Assembly: GCA_024762875.1 (NCBI GenBank)
Contig: JANTGR010000006.1
Location: forward strand, 1-34,295
Reading direction: 5' to 3'
Origin: Sulfurospirillum sp.
Lineage (GTDB): Bacteria; Campylobacterota; Campylobacteria; Campylobacterales; QNZT01
Length of the DNA stretch: 34,295 nucleotides
Shown: positions 25,857-34,295 of the stretch, one piece after another
How the letters are laid out: each line of letters begins with the position of its first letter
Numbering within the stretch: the stretch's first letter is position 1
Program-made: the position numbers and the translations under genes
Notes under the pieces: generated by a model
Databases searched by the model: none
What the model saw: only the letters and a program-made list of their open reading frames with translations
What the model was told of the DNA's origin: nothing

Positions 25857-25917
25857 AATGATTGATTAATTTTTAATCATTTTATACTATACAATCCATG
25901 AAATATGTTGATATGAT
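25857..25917 (+). promoter_or_regulatory. amt promoter region with TGATTA-N5-TAATCA inverted repeat
   Basis: TGATTA (25863-25868) and TAATCA (25874-25879) form an inverted repeat whose right half TTTTTAATCA resembles the narK/nirA motif. Candidate -10 boxes are TACAAT (25890-25895) and TATGAT (25912-25917). With the second, the repeat is centred near -53, similar to narK and nirA. Confidence 0.45.
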
Positions 25918-25948
25918 GTGGATACAAAAAATTTGAAGGAGTAAGAAG

Positions 25949-27259
25949 ATGAAGTTTAGACTTTTAACTTTATTGGCTATGTTGCCGGCATTTGCATTTG
26001 CAGATGAGGCACCAAAACTAGATACAGGTGATACAGCGTGGATGATGGTGTCAACCGCATTTGTATTGTTGATGACACCCGCAGGACTGGCACTATTTTA
26101 TGCAGGTATGACACGTAGTAAAAACGCGTTAAATACATTTGCTATGGTAATGGGTGCATTTGTTATGGCTATGGTTGTATGGATTGTAGCAGGTTATTCA
26201 ATCGCATTTGGTGCATCAGAGAGTGCAGCAATACAAAATGTAATGGGCGGATTTGGAAATGTATTATTAAGTGGTATAAGCTGGAGTGATCTCAGTGGTT
26301 CATATCCTACTTATGTATTTGTAGCTTTCCAAGGTACCTTTGCAGCTATTACCGTAGCCATTGCTTCTGGTTCTGTTATCGGGCGTATGAAGTTTTCAAC
26401 TTGGATGCTGGTTGTAATTCTTTGGGGATTGATTGTTTATGCACCTATTACCCATATGGTATGGGGCGGTGACGGTGCTTATCTTTTTGATGCCGGTGCA
26501 CTTGACTTTGCAGGTGGTACAGTTGTACATATGAATGGTGGTTTGGCTGGTTTGGTCTTGGCTGTTTTAGTAGGAAAACGTGCCGGTTACCCTAAAACTG
26601 CAATGAAACCTTTTAGCATCATCCTGACAGCTGCAGGTGCAGCTATATTGTGGTTTGGCTGGTATGGATTTAATGGTGGTTCTGCATTTGGTGCAAATGC
26701 GATCGCTGGTTTAGCCGTTCTTACAACTACTGTTGCGACAGCTGCTGCTGGTGTGACTTGGATGGTTTTAGAGTGGATTATCTATAAAAAACCTACACTT
26801 TTAGGTATTGCTTCAGGTATAGTTGCCGGTTTGGTTGCGATTACGCCTGCTGCTGGTTTTGTAAGTGTCGGCGGGGCATTTATTGTAGGTATTGTTGGAG
26901 CACTAATCGGATTTTTCGGTGTAGTGGTACTGAAGAAAAAACTTGGATATGATGATAGTCTTGATGCTTTTGGTATTCACTTTCTAGCAGGTCTATGGGG
27001 TGCGATTGCAACAGGTATCCTGGCACTTAATGACAAAGATCTTTTATGGGATGGTCCACTTAAAGAGAGTGGAGACAGAATGGGACAAATCATGGTACAG
27101 TTTCAATCAGTATTGGTTGTAGGCGCATGGACCTTGATTGGTACAGTCATTGTTTATTTTATCGCTAGTGCTTTAACTGGTGGTGGTAGAGTGAATGCTG
27201 AAGATGAAGAGATGGGTCTGGATGAATCAGTTCACGGTGAGAAAGCAATCAACTTATAA
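25949..27259 (+). CDS. amt: Ammonium transporter, Amt family
   Basis: 436 residues with a cleavable-looking signal (MKFRLLTLLAMLPAFAFA) and 11 hydrophobic segments, as in AmtB. Marker text includes PAGLALFYAGMTRSKN, FQGTFAAITVAIASGS, the twin-His pore residues in VVHMNGGLAGL and FGIHFLAGLWG, and WFGWYGFNGGS. It conducts ammonium across the inner membrane. AAGGAG lies before ATG 25949. glnK follows 34 bases later, the standard pairing in which GlnK plugs the channel when nitrogen is plentiful. Confidence 0.96.
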   Translation: MKFRLLTLLAMLPAFAFADEAPKLDTGDTAWMMVSTAFVLLMTPAGLALFYAGMTRSKNALNTFAMVMGAFVMAMVVWIVAGYSIAFGASESAAIQNVMGGFGNVLLSGISWSDLSGSYPTYVFVAFQGTFAAITVAIASGSVIGRMKFSTWMLVVILWGLIVYAPITHMVWGGDGAYLFDAGALDFAGGTVVHMNGGLAGLVLAVLVGKRAGYPKTAMKPFSIILTAAGAAILWFGWYGFNGGSAFGANAIAGLAVLTTTVATAAAGVTWMVLEWIIYKKPTLLGIASGIVAGLVAITPAAGFVSVGGAFIVGIVGALIGFFGVVVLKKKLGYDDSLDAFGIHFLAGLWGAIATGILALNDKDLLWDGPLKESGDRMGQIMVQFQSVLVVGAWTLIGTVIVYFIASALTGGGRVNAEDEEMGLDESVHGEKAINL

Positions 27260-27290
27260 GCGTGCTTATATATTTAGAAAAAGGAGATAA

Positions 27291-27632
<342 letters not shown>

Positions 27633-27641
27633 GCTTACATA

Positions 27642-27678
27642 GAACCTTGTATGGACTTTTAAAGTCCATACAAGGTTC
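27642..27678. terminator. Perfect 18-bp hairpin after glnK
   Basis: Arms 27642-27659 and 27661-27678 are perfect inverse complements around one central T. The palindrome lies 10 bases after the glnK stop and should end the amt-glnK transcript or stabilise its 3' end. No T tract follows, so it is not a textbook intrinsic terminator. Confidence 0.6.
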
Positions 27679-27697
27679 AAATACTACAAATTTTGGA

Positions 27698-27735
27698 TAC
27701 AATATACTGAGTGCCTAGAGTTTTTAGAGGTGCCC
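27698..27735 (+). promoter_or_regulatory. Protease promoter and leader repeat element
   Basis: TACAAT (27698-27703) fits a -10, with a start near 27711. The next 25 bases hold GCCTAGAGTTTTTAGAGG followed by TGCCC. The same sequence with few changes, in reverse orientation, occupies the first transcribed bases of nirA (13592-13620). Confidence 0.45.
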
Positions 27736-27761
27736 TTTAGTCAAAAATAAGTGAGCCCTAT

Positions 27762-29207
27762 ATGTATCTATTCAAAATTCTTATCATGATAATACTTTCC
27801 AGCTCTTTTTCTTATGCTGCTTTTGTACAAAATGGCATCAAAGATTCTATTGTAAAAATTTATGCTGTATCTAAAATACCCAATTATATGGAACCCTGGA
27901 ATGTTTCTATTGTCAGAGCAAGTGGTTCAGGGTCAATTATCAAAGATAATTTGATTTTGACCAATGCCCACGTCGTGGCAAACAATACCTTTATCGAAGT
28001 GCGAAGATATGGAGAAAGAAAACGTTATCAGGCGACTGTTCTCAGTGTTTCACATCAGGCAGATTTGGCATTGCTGCGTGTTGAAGACAAAGATTTTTTT
28101 AAAGGCGCAAAAGCATTAGAATTTGGTGTTTTACCCAAAATACAACAAAAGATTACTGTGTATGGCTTTCCTACCGGGGGTGATACACTGAGTGTAACAA
28201 CCGGTGTGGTTTCACGTATCGAACATATACGCTATGTACATAGTGGAGAGCGATTTTTGGGTATCCAGGTGGATGCTGCGATCAATCCAGGCAACAGTGG
28301 AGGGCCAGCACTGTCAGATGGTAAAATAGTAGGCGTAGTGATGCAGCAGAGACGTCACTCCCAAAATATCGGTTATTTGGTACCTGTCAATATGGTCATG
28401 CACTTTTTAACAGATATAAAAGATGGCAAGTATGATGGGTATCCTGATATCGGTATCCTCACACAAAGCATGGAAAACCCGGCACTAAAAAAGATGCATC
28501 AATTGGATGAGAATGTGACTGGGGAATTGATTATCAGTAAGCTGTACAACTGTATCGCAGGTGAGAGTATCAAAAAAGGAGATGTGTTAGCGGCTATAGA
28601 CGGACACAAGATAGAAAATGACGGTACAGTGGAATTTCGCCATCATGAGTTTACATCGTATAAATATTTCCTGGATATGCATCAGATGGGTGAGAGTGTT
28701 ATACTGGATATTTTAAGGGATAAAAAGATCATAAAAGTGCCTATTAAACTATTGCATAAAAGCAATGATTTTTTACTGGTCAAAACATTACAATATGATA
28801 AACGCCCCAGTTATTTTATCTTTGGCGGCTATGTTTTTGCACCTTTGACCAGCAATTTGCTCTCTTCTGTGCGAGGTTCTGTGCTTGAATTGCGTGCTTT
28901 AACAAGACAATGGCCAAGCGAAAAGAAAAAAGGGGCTGTTGTATTGGTGCGGGTCTTGGCAACGGAGTATAACCGTGGTGATCATGGTCTCAGGTTATGG
29001 CCGGTTGTCAGTATCAACGGAGAAACGTTTAAAGATTTTGCAGATTTTTACCAAAAATTGATACAAAGTAAAGGTGAATTTATACGCCTGGAAGATAGAG
29101 AAGGCTCACAAATAGCAATCAGTGTGAAGGATGCTAAGCGGGCAAAAGATATGATTTTGCAACGCTATCAAATAAAATCAGACAGGTCGATTGATTTAAT
29201 CCGCTAA
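27762..29207 (+). CDS. Periplasmic Deg/HtrA-like trypsin-fold serine protease with PDZ regions
   Basis: 481 residues. Signal peptide MYLFKILIMIILSSSFSYAA. The catalytic triad is visible: H70 (LTNAHVV), D101 (ADLALL) and S179 (NPGNSGGP). The region from about 225 to 330 (VTGELIISKLYNCIAGESIKKGDVLAAIDGHKIENDGTVEF) is a PDZ domain. The C-terminal 370-470 looks like a second, diverged PDZ. The layout is closer to the plant Deg9-type subgroup than to DegP, since it has a long inter-PDZ segment. It probably handles damaged or specific periplasmic proteins. A TATCATGATA copy sits in the signal-peptide codons. Confidence 0.88.
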   Translation: MYLFKILIMIILSSSFSYAAFVQNGIKDSIVKIYAVSKIPNYMEPWNVSIVRASGSGSIIKDNLILTNAHVVANNTFIEVRRYGERKRYQATVLSVSHQADLALLRVEDKDFFKGAKALEFGVLPKIQQKITVYGFPTGGDTLSVTTGVVSRIEHIRYVHSGERFLGIQVDAAINPGNSGGPALSDGKIVGVVMQQRRHSQNIGYLVPVNMVMHFLTDIKDGKYDGYPDIGILTQSMENPALKKMHQLDENVTGELIISKLYNCIAGESIKKGDVLAAIDGHKIENDGTVEFRHHEFTSYKYFLDMHQMGESVILDILRDKKIIKVPIKLLHKSNDFLLVKTLQYDKRPSYFIFGGYVFAPLTSNLLSSVRGSVLELRALTRQWPSEKKKGAVVLVRVLATEYNRGDHGLRLWPVVSINGETFKDFADFYQKLIQSKGEFIRLEDREGSQIAISVKDAKRAKDMILQRYQIKSDRSIDLIR

Positions 29208-29270
29208 TCTCGATATAATTCTTCCAGTAGTCTTCTATGGACTTCATTAAACAATAACCGGATAAATATA

Positions 29271-30311
29271 TTGGACTTACTTTCACTTGATTATCGTGAC
29301 CCCATTTATGGTGTCATTATCCTTTTTGCATTGATTTTTATTATCTCAACTGCCTCTTACTGGTGGGGGATTTTTAAGCATAAGGAAGATGAAACCAATA
29401 TTAAAAAATTTGTCAATAAATTTGATCAGTATCATAGTTTTGATGATTATAAGATGTTGATACGTAAAAAAGATCTTCCAACCGAATCGGCTATTCTCAT
29501 GGCGTTGACATATGAAAAAAGCGGAGAGTATGAGAAGGCAATCGAAATTTATCTCTCGATCCTGAAAAACATGGTCGGCCCTAAAAAACGCAAAGATGTT
29601 TTAACACTGCTTGGAAAGACTTATTATAAAGCGGGATTTTTACAAAAATCACGTGAGATTTTGTTGACCTCTCTTAGGCTGTATCCTAAAAATGAAGAAG
29701 CATTAACGTATCTCAGTGTGATTTATGAAACCCTGCGTGAATATGATAAAGCACTGCAAGTTTTGGATACTTTGGAAGAGTTTGGCTCAGATACAGGGCA
29801 AAAGAAGCTCTATTTTAAAACCCTGAGCATTTTGCATGATAAAAATTTGAAAGCAGAAAAAAAGATAAGTGCCTTGAAAAAACTTGGCCTTGAAAATAAA
29901 ATCATACAGAGAAAACTGTTTGAATTTCTCAAAAGCAATAACCTGCCTTTTGACAAGGCAATATTGCAGGCATATGATTTTAAAAACATTATGGATTTGC
30001 TATGGGTGACAAGAGTAGAACGATTTGATCTTGATTTTGTCAAAGAACAGCCCCTGCTGGCTGAAATATTTACAGCAAAAGGGGATATATTGGAGGCAAA
30101 TGAAAGTGATATATTTGAATTAAATGCTTTGATCAAGTTACGTTTGCAAGAAGATGAAAGTGCGGATATGAGTTTTTCATATATGTGTTCAAATTGTAAA
30201 AATGTTTTTCCGCTTTATTTTTACCGTTGTCCAAAATGTCAGCAGATTGATACAGCAGAAATTGAAACAAATCTAATAAAGAGAGGCTATGAAACAGGTT
30301 CATTTATATAG
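29271..30311 (+). CDS. LapB-like membrane-anchored TPR protein with C-terminal zinc ribbon
   Basis: 346 residues if started at TTG 29271, which follows GGATAA; no ATG is available before the membrane segment. One N-terminal transmembrane helix (about 12-32) is followed by TPR-like helical pairs (about 65-240; YEKSGEYEKAIEIYLSIL, LGKTYYKAGFLQKSREILL, YETLREYDKALQVLD). It ends in a rubredoxin-type metal site C306/C309...C320/C323. This order matches LapB (YciM), which controls lipopolysaccharide synthesis by steering LpxC turnover. TATAAT at 29214-29219 could be its promoter. It overlaps rnhA by 23 bases. Confidence 0.78.
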   Translation: MDLLSLDYRDPIYGVIILFALIFIISTASYWWGIFKHKEDETNIKKFVNKFDQYHSFDDYKMLIRKKDLPTESAILMALTYEKSGEYEKAIEIYLSILKNMVGPKKRKDVLTLLGKTYYKAGFLQKSREILLTSLRLYPKNEEALTYLSVIYETLREYDKALQVLDTLEEFGSDTGQKKLYFKTLSILHDKNLKAEKKISALKKLGLENKIIQRKLFEFLKSNNLPFDKAILQAYDFKNIMDLLWVTRVERFDLDFVKEQPLLAEIFTAKGDILEANESDIFELNALIKLRLQEDESADMSFSYMCSNCKNVFPLYFYRCPKCQQIDTAEIETNLIKRGYETGSFI

Positions 30312-30729
30312 TGATGGCTCCTCACTGGGCAACCCCGGCTATGGTGGGTATTGTGCTATTTTAAAATACAAGGGACATGAAAAGATAGCCAAAGGCGCCC
30401 AGGAACTTGCTACCAATAATCAAATGGAACTCAAAGCTGTGATAGAAGGGCTGAAACTGTTAAAAGAACCATGTGTGGTGGAGATTACCAGTGACTCCTC
30501 CTATGTTGTAAAAGGGATCAATGAATGGCTTGATGGTTGGATTAAAAAAGAGTTTAAAAAAGTCAAAAATCCCAAATTGTGGCAGGAATATCTGGAAGTA
30601 GCAAAAGGGCATCAGATTAAAGCATACTGGGTTAAAGGACATGCCGGACACGAAGAAAATGAAAAATGTGATAAAATAGCAAGAGGGGAAGCTGAAATGA
30701 TACAAAAAATGTCAGGAGAAAGAGTATGA
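30289..30729 (+). CDS. rnhA: Ribonuclease HI
   Basis: 146 residues. Active-site residues D9 ([12 protein letters not shown]), E47 (NNQMELKAV), D69 (ITSDSSYV), H118 and D128 ([16 protein letters not shown]) are all present. It degrades RNA in RNA-DNA hybrids. The start lies inside the end of the TPR gene and the stop overlaps rnc by four bases, so translation is coupled. The rnhA-rnc-aroC order is conserved in Campylobacterota. Confidence 0.96.
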   Translation: MKQVHLYSDGSSLGNPGYGGYCAILKYKGHEKIAKGAQELATNNQMELKAVIEGLKLLKEPCVVEITSDSSYVVKGINEWLDGWIKKEFKKVKNPKLWQEYLEVAKGHQIKAYWVKGHAGHEENEKCDKIARGEAEMIQKMSGERV

Positions 30730-31406
30730 AATGGCTTCGAGAACTAGAACAGCGCATTAACTATGAGTTTCATGATGAAGCATTGATCTTGGAAGCTTTA
30801 ACGCATAAAAGTTGTAAAAAGCCATACAACAATGAGCGTTTGGAGTTTTTGGGTGATGCGGTACTTGATTTGATTGTAGGTGAATATCTTTTTAAAAAAT
30901 TTCCAAAAGTAAACGAGGGTGATCTTTCCAAGTTAAGAGCATCGCTTGTCAATGAGAAAGGTTTTCAAAAGCTGGCCAACTCAATCGATCTGGGAAAGCA
31001 TATCTTTATTTCAGCAGCAGAAGAGAATAATCAGGGACGCAGTAAATCCTCAATCTGTTCCAATGCTTTTGAGGCATTGATCGGTGCAATCTATCTTGAA
31101 AGCGGTCTTAAAAAAGCAGAAGAGATTGCTTTGAAACTGCTGGAAGAGGCATATCCGAAGATAGATTTGCAAAGTGTATTTAGAGATTATAAAACAACAC
31201 TGCAGGAAATTACGCAGGCTAAAATGGGTGTGACACCCGACTACCATGTGATATCAGCGTCTGGTCCGGATCATAAAAAAGAGTTTGAAGTGATGATAAA
31301 AGTGAGTGGACAAGCCTTGAGTACAGCTAAAGGCAGTTCTAAAAAAGAAGCACATCAGGAAGCAGCAAGGATAGCTTTAGAAGTTTTAAAAAAGGAAGAA
31401 AGTTAA
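30726..31406 (+). CDS. rnc: Ribonuclease III
   Basis: 226 residues. The RNase III signature [19 protein letters not shown] lies at 37-55, the second catalytic acidic cluster is in [14 protein letters not shown], and a dsRNA-binding domain follows from about 155 ([15 protein letters not shown]...[16 protein letters not shown]). It matures rRNA and cuts structured mRNA. It overlaps rnhA and abuts aroC, where the last base of its stop is the first base of the aroC start. Confidence 0.96.
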   Translation: MKWLRELEQRINYEFHDEALILEALTHKSCKKPYNNERLEFLGDAVLDLIVGEYLFKKFPKVNEGDLSKLRASLVNEKGFQKLANSIDLGKHIFISAAEENNQGRSKSSICSNAFEALIGAIYLESGLKKAEEIALKLLEEAYPKIDLQSVFRDYKTTLQEITQAKMGVTPDYHVISASGPDHKKEFEVMIKVSGQALSTAKGSSKKEAHQEAARIALEVLKKEES

Positions 31407-32485
31407 TGTCCAACAGCTTTGGCAAAAAATTTATCATGACAACATTTGGAGAGTCACATGGCAGGGCACTGGGCTGTGTAGTTGATGGCGTACCGGCAGG
31501 TCTTAAAATCGATGAAGACTTTATCCAAAGTGAACTTGATAGACGAAAACCCGGAAAAAGCAAGTTTGAAACAGCCCGAAAAGAAGATGATAAAGTTGAA
31601 ATTCTTTCAGGTGTGTTTGAAGGCGTCAGTACAGGTACACCCATCGCAATGGTGATATACAATACCAATCAAAAAAGTAAAGATTACACCAATGTCAAAG
31701 ATCTTTTTCGTCCGGGGCATGCAGATTTTACCTATTTTCATAAATATGGTTTGCGTGATTATCGCGGAGGAGGAAGAAGTTCAGCGAGAGAAACAGCCGC
31801 CCGTGTGGCAGCAGGGGCTGTGGCAAAACTCATGTTAAAAGAACTGGATATTGAAGTGAAGAGCGGTACTTTTGCTATTGATGGGATAGAGGCAGAGCGT
31901 TTTGATTTTGAGGCTGCCAAAGAGAGCGAGATATATGCGCTGGACCAGACAAAAGAAGCGGCACAAAAAGAAGCTGTTTTGAAAGCTAAAAATGCCCATG
32001 ATTCTGTTGGCGGTGTGGCACTGGTGAAAATTATCAATACCCCTGTCGGATTAGGAGAGCCTATCTACTATAAAATGGATGCGCTGTTGGCTGATGCGAT
32101 GATGAGTATCAATGCAGTCAAAGGGGTAGAGATAGGAGAGGGCGCAGCATCTGCTTCAATGCTGGGTTCTGCGAACAATGATGAAATTAGCAATGAGGGT
32201 TTTTTATCTAACCACAGCGGGGGCTTGCTTGGGGGGATGAGCAATGGTGATGCCATTGATATCAAAGTCTACTTTAAGCCTACACCTTCCATCTTCCAAA
32301 AACAACAAACTGTAGATATTTACGCTAATGAAGTGACGTGTGAACTCAAGGGCAGACATGATCCCTGTGTGGCTATACGCGGATCGATTGTTGCTGAATC
32401 AATGGCCGCATTGGTAGTGGCAGATATGTTACTTTTAAACCTCGGATCCAAAATAGAGGATCTAAAAGCATCCTATACTAAGTAA
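31406..32485 (+). CDS. aroC: Chorismate synthase
   Basis: 359 residues, full length. Signatures GESHGRALGCVVDGVPAG, FRPGHADFTY, DYRGGGRSSARETAARVAAGA and LKGRHDPCVAIRGSIVAESM are intact. It makes chorismate from EPSP with reduced FMN, the last shared step of aromatic amino-acid synthesis. It ends the operon, and a hairpin overlaps its last codons. Confidence 0.97.
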   Translation: MSNSFGKKFIMTTFGESHGRALGCVVDGVPAGLKIDEDFIQSELDRRKPGKSKFETARKEDDKVEILSGVFEGVSTGTPIAMVIYNTNQKSKDYTNVKDLFRPGHADFTYFHKYGLRDYRGGGRSSARETAARVAAGAVAKLMLKELDIEVKSGTFAIDGIEAERFDFEAAKESEIYALDQTKEAAQKEAVLKAKNAHDSVGGVALVKIINTPVGLGEPIYYKMDALLADAMMSINAVKGVEIGEGAASASMLGSANNDEISNEGFLSNHSGGLLGGMSNGDAIDIKVYFKPTPSIFQKQQTVDIYANEVTCELKGRHDPCVAIRGSIVAESMAALVVADMLLLNLGSKIEDLKASYTK

Positions 32486-32504
32486 TTTATTTATTACTTA
32501 GTAT
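32475..32504 (+). terminator. Terminator overlapping the aroC stop codon
   Basis: ATACTAAGTAAT (32475-32486) and its perfect complement (32493-32504) form a 12-bp stem with a 6-base loop, then GTTTTAGTTT. The aroC stop lies inside the first arm. Confidence 0.75.
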
Positions 32505-32774
32505 GTTTTAGTTTACCTTTTATTAACTATTTTCTCTTTTTTTGTTACCCTAGGTTACAGTTAAATTTTTAAAAAATTAAAAATGAAATTATTAGAATTG
32601 TGATTTTACTGAAATTCTTTCTTAAGAGAGTGTGTCCTACACTTATAACATAAATATATATTTGTTTTAAGACTGGTCTTATTTGGTTTATAAAAGAGGA
32701 GCAAAATAACCTTTGTTATTTTGTATGTTTAGTTAGATAGATAATAATGATTTATCTATTTTGAGGAGGAAAAA

Positions 32775-33089
32775 ATGAAATTATTCGCAAAATTGGCTAT
32801 TTCTATGGTAGCAGTTGCAAGCATGGCTCAGGCTGACGTGACACTAGTTGGTGTTGATGGTGGTCTAACAGTATTGGGGCTTAGAGTAGGTGGTTATGCC
32901 GGCTTAACAGTAGGTACAAGACCAATTCATACTGCACCGGCTTATGGTACAGTTGTTCAAACTACAACAACTACAACAACTACAAATCCATGTTCTTATG
33001 TATGTGGACCATGTGAAGTGGTAACAGTACCAGCATGTCCAGCACCAAAACCAGCATGTCCTTGTCCTGCTGATCCTTGTGCTCAGTAA
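32775..33089 (+). CDS. Small secreted Thr-, Pro- and Cys-rich protein, unknown function
   Basis: 104 residues. Signal peptide MKLFAKLAISMVAVASMAQA. The mature part starts with a glycine-rich, outer-membrane-like segment (DVTLVGVDGGLTVLGLRVGGYAG). Then comes a run of eight Thr, and a tail with seven Cys among Pro (NPCSYVCGPCEVV, VPACPAPKPACPCPADPC). The tail could bind metal or form disulfides. I do not recognise a family. A strong AGGAGG lies 5 bases before the ATG and a strong terminator follows, so it is a well-expressed-looking single gene. Confidence 0.8.
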   Translation: MKLFAKLAISMVAVASMAQADVTLVGVDGGLTVLGLRVGGYAGLTVGTRPIHTAPAYGTVVQTTTTTTTTNPCSYVCGPCEVVTVPACPAPKPACPCPADPCAQ

Positions 33090-33107
33090 GCGCGAGTGCT
33101 TCTAAAT

Positions 33108-33148
33108 AAATTGAAAGTCGAGGGAAGGATCCAATGACTTTCAATTTT
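33108..33148 (+). terminator. Strong Rho-independent terminator
   Basis: AAATTGAAAGTC (33108-33119) pairs perfectly with 33136-33147, and a T-rich tail follows. It stands 19 bases past the stop of the small secreted protein gene. Confidence 0.9.
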
Positions 33149-33212
33149 TCTTTCTAATCTTATTTTTTACAAAATCATACTATCATTATAAAAAAATTGA
33201 AGTCTCATTATC

Positions 33213-33863
33213 ATGATAGAAAAAAAATTATTCTCCTGCCCCCTGTGCCGCTCATCACAACACTCTCTTTTTCATATATCTGAAAACAGAGAATACCATC
33301 TATGTCATACTTGCGATCTCGTGTTTGTTCCCAAACATTTTTTTGTCTCCAAAGAAGATGAAAAATCAAAATATAACCACCATCAAAACAGTCCGGAGAA
33401 TGTTGGGTATTGCAACTTTTTAGATAGATTATTGCTTCCTTTATCGACACATATAGAGGATGGAAGCAGGGGATTCGATTTTGGTTCGGGGCCTGGACCG
33501 ACTTTGTCGCTCTTGATGCAAGAGCGTGGGTATGAGATGGATATATATGATATCTTCTATCATGATAATAAAGCAGTATTTCAACAGCAGTATGATTTTA
33601 TCACCAGTACAGAAGTGATAGAACATCTACATCAACCTTTACAAGAGATAGAAAGGTTGTGGAAATGTTTGAAAGATGGCGGTGTGCTCGGCTTGATGAC
33701 AGCATTTCGTGTAGAGGATTTTGCCAATTGGTATTATAAACGGGATTTGACACATATTATCTTTTTTTCACCCAAGACTTTTCAATGGCTTGCAGCATAT
33801 TTGGATGCACTGTTATTGATACCAGAGAGTGGTGTGGTGATTTTAAAAAAGGAGCAAAGATGA
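33213..33863 (+). CDS. Zinc-ribbon class I SAM-dependent methyltransferase
   Basis: 216 residues. An N-terminal CPLC...CHTC zinc ribbon (about 9-35) precedes a methyltransferase domain with motif I FDFGSGPGPTL and YDFITSTEVIEHLHQPLQEIERLWKCLKDGGVLGLMT, typical of Methyltransf_23. YYKRDLTHIIFFSPKTFQWL is the usual late segment of these proteins. Similar zinc-ribbon methyltransferases act on sugars or small molecules, but the substrate here is unknown. ATG 33213 lies in the middle of a TATCATGATA palindrome and has no clear Shine-Dalgarno. The TetR gene overlaps its stop. Confidence 0.85.
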   Translation: MIEKKLFSCPLCRSSQHSLFHISENREYHLCHTCDLVFVPKHFFVSKEDEKSKYNHHQNSPENVGYCNFLDRLLLPLSTHIEDGSRGFDFGSGPGPTLSLLMQERGYEMDIYDIFYHDNKAVFQQQYDFITSTEVIEHLHQPLQEIERLWKCLKDGGVLGLMTAFRVEDFANWYYKRDLTHIIFFSPKTFQWLAAYLDALLLIPESGVVILKKEQR

Positions 33864-34295
33864 GTGAAAAGAAAAAAACAAGTCGTGATAAATTGCTTGA
33901 TGTGACTTTTGATGAAGTCTATATGTATGGATATTGTGGTGCCGCAACGGCGACTATCCTCAAAAAAGCCGGCGTTCCCAGAGGCTCGATGTATCACCAT
34001 TTTGAGTCAAAAAAGGCGCTTGTTTTGGCAATGATAGAGGAGCGACTGGTGCCAAAGGTACGGGAGTTTTTTGACTTTGAGATGAAAAGTGATATGTCCG
34101 CGATGCGCATCATCGAGTTTGCCATCAAAAGGATTGCTAGAAACAGGATGCTTATCACGCATGGCTGTCCACTTCATCGTTTGATGTTTGAGATGGGGGC
34201 TTTGGATGAAGATATCGCTAAAGCTTGTGAAGATGAGTTTGAGTATTTGGTTTCGTCATTTGAAAAGGTGCTACTCTTAGGGATGAAAGAGGGAG
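33860..34295 (+). CDS. TetR/AcrR-family transcriptional regulator (3' end outside window)
   Basis: 145 codons are visible and the frame is open at the right edge. The N-terminal HTH is clear: RDKLLDVTFDEVYMYGYCGAATATILKKAGVPRGSMYHHFESKKALVLAMI, with the recognition-helix text GSMYHHF. ITHGCPLHRLMFEMG resembles the TetR_C subgroup of YcdC/AefR-like regulators. AAAGGAG precedes the ATG, which overlaps the methyltransferase stop as ATGA, so the two are co-translated. Its target is probably nearby, perhaps beyond the edge. Confidence 0.9.
   Translation, partial: MSEKKKTSRDKLLDVTFDEVYMYGYCGAATATILKKAGVPRGSMYHHFESKKALVLAMIEERLVPKVREFFDFEMKSDMSAMRIIEFAIKRIARNRMLITHGCPLHRLMFEMGALDEDIAKACEDEFEYLVSSFEKVLLLGMKEG

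Noticed and set aside
27642-27678. Attachment site or transposon end at the perfect palindrome after glnK
   Set aside because: It directly follows the stop codon, has no direct-repeat partner in the window and no mobile gene nearby; a 3'-end hairpin explains it better.

Overview
The window reads as chromosome of a Campylobacterota (epsilonproteobacterial) organism of the Sulfurovum/Sulfurimonas type. The evidence is the AT-rich base composition, -10 boxes preceded by T-rich stretches, the conserved order TPR protein - rnhA - rnc - aroC, and a nitrate-assimilation set with respiratory-style subunits. The genus is an inference; there is no rRNA gene to confirm it. I saw no tRNA, rRNA, CRISPR array, insertion sequence or prophage.

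Layout. 1-217: start of a GyrI-like effector-binding protein running off the left edge. 577-2528: two-gene unit, a possible GT-A-fold protein and a Gfo/Idh/MocA dehydrogenase. 2726-2944: cold-shock protein with a structured leader. 2989-5586 (minus): an aldono-lactone-oxidase-type flavoprotein and a secreted seven-repeat beta-propeller protein. 5724-6287: RBBP9-type serine hydrolase. 6481-15526: nitrate assimilation, namely NarK transporter, a PP2C phosphatase/Ser-Thr kinase fusion, a four-cluster Fe-S protein fused to a DmsC-type membrane anchor, a molybdopterin nitrate reductase, and a siroheme nitrite reductase. 15529-16674 (minus): a second seven-repeat propeller, paralogous to the first. 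16817-19796: MEMO-family protein, cardiolipin synthase and an EEP-family hydrolase. 19788-23157 (minus): a Mla/MCE lipid-transport operon (STAS-MlaE permease, MlaF ATPase, MlaD, PqiC-like lipoprotein). 23286-25718 (minus): a seven-haem c-type cytochrome lipoprotein. 25949-27632: amt-glnK. 27762-32485: Deg/HtrA-like protease, LapB-like TPR protein, rnhA, rnc, aroC. 32775-33089: small secreted Cys-rich protein. 33213-34295: zinc-ribbon methyltransferase and a TetR regulator cut by the right edge.

How the genes fit together. NarK imports nitrate, and NasA-type and NirA-type enzymes reduce it to ammonium. The DmsBC-like fusion probably passes quinol electrons to the nitrate reductase. Amt and the PII protein GlnK handle ammonium and nitrogen status. 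narK and nirA share an exact 15-nt sequence upstream in opposite orientations, and amt has a related inverted repeat, which suggests a common nitrogen regulator.

The most striking non-genic signal is the palindrome TATCATGATA, found 18 times exactly in 34.3 kb where about 0.1 is expected from base composition. It occurs in genes, between genes and across start codons, like a highly iterated palindrome (compare cyanobacterial HIP1) that I do not recognise from the literature.
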